A DNA stretch of 64,000 nt from Aquarana catesbeiana (taxonomy: Eukaryota > Chordata > Amphibia > Anura > Ranidae), in contig NC_133325.1 of assembly GCF_042186555.1 (NCBI RefSeq), positions 96,534,110-96,598,109 on the forward strand, given 5' to 3'. The translations under genes and the position numbers were made by a program. Shown here piece after piece: positions 56,030 to 64,000 of this stretch. The number at the start of each line of letters is the position of its first letter. The stretch's first letter is position 1. The notes under the pieces are model-generated. The model saw only the letters and a program-made list of their open reading frames with translations, was not told the DNA's origin and did no database searches.

Positions 56030-56650
56030 TCACACCAATGCAGTTTTTTCCATGCTTTTTGAAGAAATGCAGGACATTTTTTTTTAACATGCGTTCCTTT
56101 GGAACACATTCACATCAATGCATTTTTTGTGCCTTTGTGTTTTTGGAAAGGGTCAGGGACTTTTTTTAAATGCGAAAAGCTGCTTTTTTATTGCTTCAAT
56201 AGACTTCAATGGAGACGATGCAGAAAAGCATGTAGTGCGTTTTTTGCGTGTTTTTTACACTTTCTGATGTGTTTTGCATTATTTAATCTGCCCAACAACA
56301 AATTGTCCAAATAAAAAGAAAATAAGAATCAAAAACGCAAAACCACATCAAAAACGTATGTCCGAAAACATGAAAAGCACAGCAAAAGGCACTGCAGAAA
56401 CGCTCAAAAGCAACATGCAAAGATGTGAATGGAACCTACTGGTCTCTTGTGTTATAAATGCTTCCCCCGGCCTGTCAGCAGTAAGGCCTGGTTCACATAT
56501 ATGCAGGTTATAATTTGCATATTCCAGATGCATTTTGCGTTTTTCAATACACGTTTTTGATCCATTGAAGTCTATGGAAACAAAAACCAGAAAAAAAGTC
56601 CCTGCCCTTTCCATAAAATGCACAGATGTGAACGTGACCCATAGGAAACC
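56030..56650. mobile_element. Hairpin MITE, TTCACACCAATGCA / GCACAGATGTGAACGTG
   Basis: GCATTTTTTGTGCC, CTTCAATGGA and matching complements at 56561-56640 pair. A second end GGCCTGGTTCACATATATGC occurs at 56486, so it may be two fused copies. Confidence 0.5.
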
Positions 56651-57283
56651 ATGTTAACCACTTACAGACCGGAAGATTTTCCCCCTTAATGACCATGCCA
56701 TTTTTTGAGATACGGCACTGCGTCGCTTTAACTGACAATTGCACGGTCGTGCGACGTTGCACCCAAACATAATTGACATCCTTTTTTTCCAACCAATAGA
56801 GCTTTCTTTTGGTGATATTTGATCACCTCTACTGTTTTTATTTTTTGCGCTATAAACAAAAAAGAGTGACAATTTTGAAAAAAAAAAAACAATATTTTTA
56901 ACTTTTTGCTATAATAAATATCCCCCCCCAAAAAAACAATTTTTTCATCAGTTTAGGCCAATATGTATTCTTCTACATATTTCTGGTAAAAAAAAAAAAT
57001 CACAATAAGCGTACATTGATTGGTTTGCTCAAAAGTAATTGCATCTACAAAATAGGGGATAGATTTATGGCATTTTTTTTTTTTTTGTAGTAGTAATGGC
57101 GGCGATCTGCGATTTTTAGCGGGACTGCGACATTGCAGCAGACAGATTGTACACTTTTGACACTTTTTTGGGACCGTTGACATTTATACAGCGAACAGTG
57201 CTATAAAAATGCACTGATTACTGTGTAAATGTCACTGGCAGGGAAGGTGTTAACACTAGGGGGGGCGATCAAGGGGTTTAATA

Positions 57284-57421
57284 CAGGGGTCTTCAAACTA
57301 CGGCCCTCCAGTTGTTCAGGAACTACAATTCCCGTCATGTCTGTGAATGTCAGAGCTTTGCAATGCCTCATGGGACGTGTAGTTCTGCAACAGCTGGAGG
57401 GCCGTAGTTTGAGGATCCCTG
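57284..57421. mobile_element. Short hAT-type MITE with 7/8 TSD
   Basis: CAGGGGTCTTCAAACTACGG and CCGTAGTTTGAGGATCCCTG are inverted. GTTTAATA and GTTTAATG flank it. Confidence 0.88.
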
Positions 57422-57734
57422 GTTTAATGTGTTCCCTGGGAGGTGTTTCTAACTGTGGGGGGATGGGACTGACTGGAGGAGAAGAGAGATCGCTGTTCCT
57501 AATCTCTCTCCTCTCCTGTCAGAACTGGGATCTGTCTGTTTACATTGACAGATCCCCGTTCCTGGTCTCTTTTTCACAATCACGGGCGGCCGGCCGACCA
57601 CGTGCATCGGGTGATGACAGCTGATCATGTGATGAAGATCGGTAATAGATTTTTTTTTTTCCCTAAAAAAAAAGCTGATCACTGGCTTCTGACAGAGGGA
57701 CATCGATCCTGAACAGGGAGGGGCACTGCTGCTA

Positions 57735-58405
57735 TGCAGTGCCCTCCAGTGCCAACTGCCAGTTCCAACCAGTGCCACCTACAGGTGCATATCAGTGCTG
57801 CCTACCAGTGCCCACCAGCGCCACGTACCAGTGCCACCTATCAATGCCCACCAGTGCCACCTACAGGTGCATATCAGTGCTGCCTACCAGTGCCCACCAG
57901 CGCCACATACCAGTGCCACCTATCGATGCCCACCAGTGCCACCTACCAGTGCCCATCAGTGTCTCATTAGTGCTACCTATCAGTGTTTCCTACCAGTGCC
58001 CATCAGTGCCACCTATCAGTGCCACCTATCAGTGCCCTTCAGTGCCACCCATCAGTGCCCTTCAGTGTCGCCATTCAGTGCTGCCCATCAGTGCCACATA
58101 TTAGTGCCCTTCAGTGCTACCCATCAGTGCCCTTTAGTGCCGCCATTCAGTCCCACTTCTCAGTGTCCATCAGTGCTACCCATCAGTGCCACCCGTCAGT
58201 GCCACCTCACAGTGCCCACCAGTGCCGCCTTATCAGTGCCCATCAGTGCCACCTATCAGTGCCCATCAGTGTCGACTATATCAGTGCCCACCAGTGCCGC
58301 CTATCAGTGCCCATCAGTGCCGCCTTATCAGTGCCTATCTGTGCAGCCTATCAGTGCCTATCTGTGCAGCCTATCAGTGCCCATCAGTGCTGCCTCATCA
58401 GTGAA
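57735..58405. repeat. Tandem array of CAGTGCC-type units
   Basis: Units of about 10-13 bp (ATCAGTGCCC and CATCAGTGCCACC) alternate for about 670 bp. Frame-independent open frames here (Q-C-P-S-V-P-P-I-S-A type) are a by-product of the repeat and not genes. Confidence 0.93.
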
Positions 58406-58660
58406 AGAGAAAAATTACCTGTTTTCAAAATTTTCTAACAAACTATGAAACTGTTTTGTTTTCAAAATTTTCTGGCTTTTTTTATTTTTTTAGGAAAAAA
58501 ATAAAAAACCCAGCAGTGATTAAATACCACCAAATGAAAGCTCAATTTGTGTAAAAATATTATAAAAATTTCATTTGGGTACAGTGTTGCATGACCGCGC
58601 AATTGTCATTCAAATTGTGACAGCGCTGAAAGCTGAAAATTGGCCTGGGCAGGAAGGGGG

Positions 58661-58884
58661 TTTAAAGCGGACCTTCAGTCATTTTTTTCAACTTTTCATC
58701 TATTATCTTCTGCCCTTGTTGTTTTAACTTTGGATAGTAAAAAAAAAAGTTTCTGCCAGTAAATACCTTATACAGCCAACTACCTGTTTCTTGTCTGGTA
58801 AAAAGCCTAGGCTTATGACATCATATGGTTAATGCAAGCAATGCATTAAGGTAAAAAACGTTTTTAGATTTAGTAACACTTTAA
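58661..58884. mobile_element. MITE with TTAA ends
   Basis: TTTAAAGCGGACCTTCAGTC at the left and TTAGTAACACTTTAAG at the right. The right end is shared with 27773-28266. Confidence 0.6.
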
Positions 58885-59123
58885 GCTTTTCCTCACTTTA
58901 ATAATAATGTGCTCATTGGATGACACGTCTTAGAGATGTTTTACAAAACACAAAAAATATAAAACTTCAGAAAGGCCAGCACACACATTTTCCATATTTG
59001 AAATCACATCAATAAAGTGGAACTAAAGTAAAAAAAAAATGCTAACAGACAGGTTTTTATTTCAGAAGAGACATTCTATGGGGGTCTATTTATAAAACAT
59101 TTGTTGAATGAATGTCACACACG

Positions 59124-59540
59124 TAGTGTTGCCAACCTACCAGAATGAAATTTACTGACACGATGCCCAAAGTTTTTCTGGCATAGCCAGGTTTTTACTG
59201 GCATTTGCAAAAGTTACAAAATTACAGTTTTAAGTGCAAACTTCAGTATTTGGGCTACAAACAAGTACAATGTACAATTAGCAATGTGATTTTATGTAAC
59301 TATGAAGGCAAAAATATTTTTCTTATTTTATTTCTGATATAGTAAGTAAGTAGCTCAGGGACAAGACTCAGGAAGGCAAGAAATTAGAATGGGCGCAGGC
59401 ACTCAGATGGTCTCAGCCGGCTTCGGATCAGAACTGTGCAGGCGCCGTCCGTCACAGCCATATCTTTAACTGGCAAACATTCACTGGCATTTACTTGCAG
59501 GAGAAAATTGCCAGTTTTTTACTGACGGTTTGCAACACTG
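59124..59540. mobile_element. hAT-type element with near-perfect TSD
   Basis: TAGTGTTGCCAACCTACCAG and GACGGTTTGCAACACTG are inverted; CACACACG and CACACACA flank. The interior repeats TTTTTACTGGCATTT and TTTTTTACTGACGG. Confidence 0.8.
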
Positions 59541-60323
59541 CACACACATTCGTGGAGGCTGTACAAATGTTGCTCGTAATTTCGATAATAGATTAGTTCC
59601 CTTGATCGTCAGCGCTGTCTGGTGGCTAAAATGTGGTATATTTTCTCATAGAGGTATTCAGAAAACGGTACCGCATTTTGGAACGCCTAAAGTCTGAAAA
59701 ATATTCACTCCTGTTTTAGTAATTCCATGATTTCTACTTGACATGCCTGTGTGTGTAAAGGCCCATTGAAAACACTGGGCTGCCTTGAGAACGCCTAAAC
59801 ATTTGATGCTTTTGGCCTTGTTTACACAGGTCTACTATAGTGTACCCCTGTGCAAGGTCCATGCAGGTCCTCGTGCAGGTGTACACTGTAGTATGCCCAT
59901 GTGAACAAGGCTTACAGGCAGAAAACTAGCAGAAATAACTCATACAATACATCTTTGGAGGGTATTGATGTACTAAAGATCAACAGAATAGTTGTAAAAT
60001 ATCAATAATAATTATAGCTACAATGGTTACTGTAATGCATATCAATGATAAAGGTGCAAGAGCATTATCAAGAATCTAGTTCTGCTAAATAACATTGTGG
60101 GACCTCGTTCAATCACACATATTCTAGAACTGGCCAGCAGCCACAAAGCGATAGTAAGAGAGCAGCACACAGCCCATAAAACATGGGTCTAAAATGCCTA
60201 CCCTATAGGGGGTGTGCAGTCATCACATACTACATCAGGGGAAGGGAGCATAGAAAACACAATAAAACAGTTCTAAACGTGTAATGAGAGGCTTATGAAT
60301 ATGTAAAGAAGTGTTATCTTACC
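59541..60323. other. No gene or repeat recognised
   Basis: About 780 bp with a mirror pair GTGTACCCCTGTGCAAGG/GTGTACACTGTAG near 59837-59890. Nothing coding. Confidence 0.3.
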
Positions 60324-60600
60324 TATGCTGTGTGTTCCTACTTCCTAAACCTTACATCCGTTGTAAGATTAGGGTTTAAAGAAATAGAAAACAGCAGTGC
60401 TGGCCACATATGTTCTATGTTGTAATGGCCAGATTGCATCAGTATGTATCCAGATGTTTTCTATTATGTAAGCTAAATAACAGAAAATGTGCAATCTGTT
60501 GGGAGAATTTTTATCCACACTCACAGTAAATATGTCTGTTGGCTTATGAAATCACTGCCTCACACCAGGAACCAGGGGAGGAGTTGTGACCCCTGTTTTG
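60324..60600 (-). promoter_or_regulatory. Candidate 5' UTR exon and promoter of the FGL1-like gene
   Basis: On the minus strand a splice donor (CAGCATAG/GTAAGAT) ends at 60323 and the preceding sequence is not repetitive. It would splice to the acceptor just upstream of the signal exon. The transcription start is not known. Confidence 0.25.
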
Positions 60601-61309
60601 CATTAAAAATTACAACAGAATGGTCAATGGGCATTCCATGATGCGGGCCTAGGAATGTCAGAAGTCAGCAGAAACATAGTGAAGAGCAATTATCAAGCAA
60701 ATGTAGATGCAAATCAGGCTGCCTGCTGGTTGGCAGAGTCTACACAACAGTTTTTCTGTGTATTTTCGACCCCAGTGCCTATAGTCCTGAGCAGCAAACT
60801 GTGTCAGTTTAGCAATGGATATGGCACAGATGTTCATTCAAAACAGACGCACAATTAGGAATTGGTCAGGGGTAGGTTTTATAATGTCACAGGGCTACTT
60901 TAGATCAGCTGAAGGAGAGTTCATGAATTTGTATGTATAATATTGTAAATTCGTCTCAATTTCTGCCTCACTGATCCTGTTTAGCATTGCCTAGCTTCGC
61001 AACAGGATTGATAAATGTTCCTTGCTGAATGTTCTGACTCCAGTTCAAAAGGCTAAGGGAAATTCTTGTAAAAAATAAATGTATGAAAAAGCAAATTAAA
61101 CAAATTATATATGATTATTTTTAACTATAAATATTGGGGGGGGGGACTTACTAACTTACTACAGAGTTACAGCCTGAGTCATACTATCCCTGCCACTGAA
61201 TGAAACCCGACCCTGACCACTTTTAAATTGTGTGCATCCCTGGATGCAGATAATTTGCATCCAGTGCTGCTCATCTATCCCTTTATGCAAGTATATGCAA
61301 TGAAACCTC
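60601..61309. other. No gene recognised
   Basis: AT-rich; a G-run at 61136-61144. No repeat recognised. Confidence 0.3.
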
Positions 61310-61960
61310 CATATTCTATTTCTTGGACTTCTCTTCTCACTCTATGTCCTGAATCCACCCACTCCTTCCATATCTTGGATCTTCCCTCTCCTTCTATATC
61401 CTGGACCAGTCTTTTCTATCCATATCTTAGATCTTTCTTTTTCTTCCATGTCCTGAATCTACTCTCCTCTTCCATGTAGTTGAGCTCTCTTCCTTTGTCA
61501 CCGCTTCCCTTCTTCCATGTTCTGGATCTCTCCTATTCTTCCATGTTCTGGATTTACTCTCTGCTTCTATAATTTTGCACTCTCCATTTCTTCTTCCATG
61601 TTCTGGATCTTCCCTTTTCTTCCATGTCCTGGACCTTTACTTTCCTTTGGTGACCTGAACCTTTCCTCTCCTTCCATGTCCTGAATCTACCCTCCTCTTC
61701 AATTCCTTAGTGCTCTCAACTTCTCTTGGGGCTCTACTTCTTCCATGTTTTGGATCTCTCATCTTGTTCCATCTCCCTCCATGACTTTGAGCTCTCCTCT
61801 TCTTCATCTTCCGAGTTCTTGATCTCTCCTCTTCTTCCATGTCCTGGACCTTTCTTCTCCTTTCATGTCCTGGACCTTTCTTCTCCTTTCATGTCCTGGA
61901 TCTACTCTCTGCTTCCATGATTTGGAGCTCTCCTCTTCCTTCATGTTCTGGATATCTCCT
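61310..61960. repeat. Degenerate pyrimidine-rich tandem repeat
   Basis: CTTCCATGTCCTGGATCT and close variants (CCATGTTCTGGATCT, TTCATGTCCTGGACCT) recur more than ten times at irregular spacing of about 20-30 bp. It lies immediately upstream of the Penelope-like element. Confidence 0.8.
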
Positions 61961-61969
61961 ATCTTCTTT

Positions 61970-64000
61970 CCCCCCTACCCAGCACTACCAAAAGAGAGCA
62001 CGTAGGAGAGGAGGAGGGGGCGGGGGGCAGAGGCAAACTCAAAAGGATGATTACGGAAAGTATAAAAATCCTTAATCTCTCCAACCACTTACTATCATCT
62101 GAGGAGACCTCACTTTTGAGTAAAGGTCTGACATTTGCACCAACCATCCGCCCCAACCCCTTCACATTGTTCAAAGATCTTAACAAATTTATCAGAGACC
62201 TTACAGTTAAGAGGTTCTACAATATATAATCCTCTCTCATTCCACCACCACTGGAGGAAATCACTGAAATTTCCCATTTCAATGCATCCCTAGTAGATAC
62301 TGATTCCCCTACCATCACAGATTCAGAAGAATCCCATGCAGAAAATCCTTTTGTAGACATGGAATTGTTCACCCAACACTGTCCAACCTCCCCCCGATTC
62401 AACATGCACAATTTAAACCTAAGTCCATCTTCAACCCAGTACATAAAAAAGGCACCTATCTACAAAATTTCTACCAGATCATGTACACTGATCTCATCCA
62501 AATGTGTAAATCAGCCCCCAAGAATAAATCCAACCTCTCTATAGTAGAACAAAAAGCTCTTGATGAACTAACCAACAATCACAACATCATCATAAAAGCT
62601 GCAGATAAGGGAGGTGGCATTGTGGTCCAGAATAGTCCTGATTTCATGGCGGAATCCCTTAGATTGTTATCAGATGTCAACACCTATTCGAAACTTACTC
62701 ATGACCCATTACCAGAATTTACCTTTGAAGCCACCAGATTGGCCAACAGAGCCCTACAAGAGAATATTATCTCTAAAGCAGAACTATTATTCCTCATCAA
62801 GGGCTTTCACAAAACCCCCTACTTCTGCAACCTACCCGAAATTCATAAGGACCAACACAATCCACCAGGCCATCCCACAGTAGCCGCAATGGAAAACTTT
62901 ACCAATGGCTTCTCTATGTACATTGACCGGTTTCTTCAACCTATTGCACAAAACCTCCCATCAGAGACAGTACCCACTTACTGGACATGCTTGCACCGTA
63001 CACCTGGGAGCTCACATACCTGTGGGTGTCCCTGAATGTTACATCCTTATACACTTCAATCCCCCATGAAATAGGCCTCAGAGCAGTAGAACATTTCCTC
63101 TCTGAGGACCCCCTCATTAATCCCAGGCAGGCACACTTCATTTTGGAGGCTACGCAATTTTGTTTAGAACATAATTACATTGAGTTTGACCACACCTTTT
63201 ATTTACAATCCCAAGGCACTGCTTTGGGGGGCAATTTTGCCCCAAGCTATGCAAATTTAACCATGGACTATTGGTAATTACAGTATATCTCACATAACAA
63301 CCCTTTTGTTGCCCAGGTCATCTACTATATTGATGATATTGTAATCATAAGGGATTGCACAAGAGAGAGTGTTGAGTCCTTTGTTAAGCATTGCAACCAC
63401 AACTCTCTAGTGTTATCCTTCACCCATGTCAAGGACCCTGATAAATTAGCCTTTTTAGATTTAGAACTTCACCACAGTGAATCCCAGATACATGCAACCA
63501 ACTTTGTTAAACCAACTGCTGGAAATTCCTACATCCACTACCGAAGCTGCCACCATCCCAGGTGGATTCAAAATATCCCCAGGAGTCAATTTTATAGAAT
63601 TCGCCACAATTGTACCAAGGATGAGGACTATCAGACACAGGGGAAACTCCTTATAGAAAAATCTCAGGACAAAGGATAACCCCACACTTTAGTCCAAGAA
63701 TCTTTCCTTTACCATGCCTCAAAACTCCTCCGAAGTCCAAGCCATCAGATAACCCACAACCAACACGATTTACAACCCAATTTCATGATTGTCATTAAAA
63801 AAAAAAAAAGAAGAATATCCTAGCAAAACATTGGTCCATTTTGATCGGTGACCCTTTTTGGGCTCATCCCTTACCCAACAACCCAAGGTCTCCTATCGCA
63901 AAGCCAAGAATTTGAAGAGCAAAATAGCACCCAGCAAAATGCGAACCAGTCTACCCACCCCGCTTCACACATTCCTCTAATTCCATTAGTGGGAATGTTC
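61970..64000 (+). mobile_element. Penelope-like retroelement, cut by the window edge
   Basis: The reading frame pieces on the plus strand follow the order of a Penelope-like RT from the N-terminal leader to the thumb (see the protein entry). The 3' part, where a GIY-YIG endonuclease would be expected, lies past the window. No flanking repeat is visible at the 5' end. Confidence 0.85.
62047..63960 (+). pseudogene. Penelope-like reverse transcriptase relic
   Basis: The N-terminal block has ILNLSNHLLSSEETSLLSKG LTFAPT, a Penelope-like leader. Then TYLQNFYQIMYTDLIQM, NIIIKAADKGGGIVV, YFCNLPEIHK and PPGHPTVAA (finger and palm motifs), SLYTSIPHEIG, GTALGGNFAPSYANL, YYIDDIVII (the Y-x-D-D active site), AFLDLELH, and finally ILAKHWSILIGDPFLGSSL and YRKAKNLKSKIAPSK. 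Breaks: stop at 62227-62229, frameshift near 62400, frameshift near 62975, stop at 63275-63277, stop at 63677-63679 and a later frame change. So the copy is dead, although the catalytic YIDD is preserved. Confidence 0.88.

Larger units (their letters stand above)
56654..58668. repeat. Interspersed element, family 2, longest copy
   Basis: Left TTAACCACTTACAGACCGG, right GGCCTGGGCAGGAAGGGGG. It contains a 138-bp hAT MITE (57284-57421) and a CAGTGCC tandem array (57735-58405). The other family 2 copies lack the array. Confidence 0.7.

Noticed and set aside
57734..58448. Long overlapping open frames with Q-C-P-S-V-P-P-I-S-A type repeats in all three plus frames
   Set aside because: They exist only because the tandem unit lacks stop codons in any frame; the array lies inside a mobile element.
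61637..61840. Basic and acidic minus-strand frame (EEEERSRTRKMKKR type)
   Set aside because: It is the complement of the pyrimidine-rich tandem repeat and low in complexity.
1..64000. CRISPR arrays, operons, riboswitches or other prokaryotic systems
   Set aside because: The DNA is vertebrate; the regular arrays are minisatellites and no cas-type or bacterial gene is present.

Overview
The window is vertebrate nuclear DNA. The dense, nested mix of foldback DNA elements, hAT, Tc1/mariner, L1/Tx1-like, tRNA-SINE and Penelope-like elements points to an anuran, most likely a ranid-type frog. The organism call rests on remembered repeat style and is an inference; the vertebrate call is secure because two intron-containing vertebrate genes can be reconstructed with matching splice phases.

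Gene 1 (+ strand, 10847-27443) is THSD1, thrombospondin type-1 domain-containing protein 1. Four coding exons join without a frame break into 847 residues: signal peptide, N-glycosylated extracellular region, one TSP1 repeat, one transmembrane helix and a long cytoplasmic tail. Splice-like blocks at about 3780-4124 and 7686-7744 may be 5' UTR exons. Gene 2 (- strand, 55336 down to 37866) is a secreted fibrinogen-domain protein closest to FGL1 (hepassocin). Seven coding exons join into 337 residues: signal peptide, short coiled coil, fibrinogen-related domain. The genes converge tail to tail with about 10.4 kb between stop codons. They share no visible pathway; they are simply neighbours.

The rest is mostly mobile DNA. 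1-1240: 3' end of an L1/Tx1-like LINE. 1240-3274: large foldback element. 8282-9756, 20939-22078 and 44990-46070: decayed Tc1/mariner copies, the last a head-to-head fusion. 12789-13663, 49630-50265, 59124-59540 and 57284-57421: hAT-type elements with 8-bp target duplications. 30845-31905: decayed L1 ORF1. 61970-64000: Penelope-like retroelement running off the window. Many hairpin MITEs fill introns and intergenic DNA, several nested with readable target-site duplications. Tandem repeats lie at 47414-47825, 57735-58405, 54265-54355 and 61310-61960.

The most interesting signal is a recurring sequence with the conserved core of a hammerhead ribozyme (CTGANGA, a stem, GAAAC, then GTC or GTT). 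It occurs at 32351-32400 (-), 53242-53286 (+), 44811-44846 (- and decayed), and, without stem II, in both arms of the 1240-3274 foldback. Hammerheads are known companions of Penelope-like elements, and such an element sits at the right edge.
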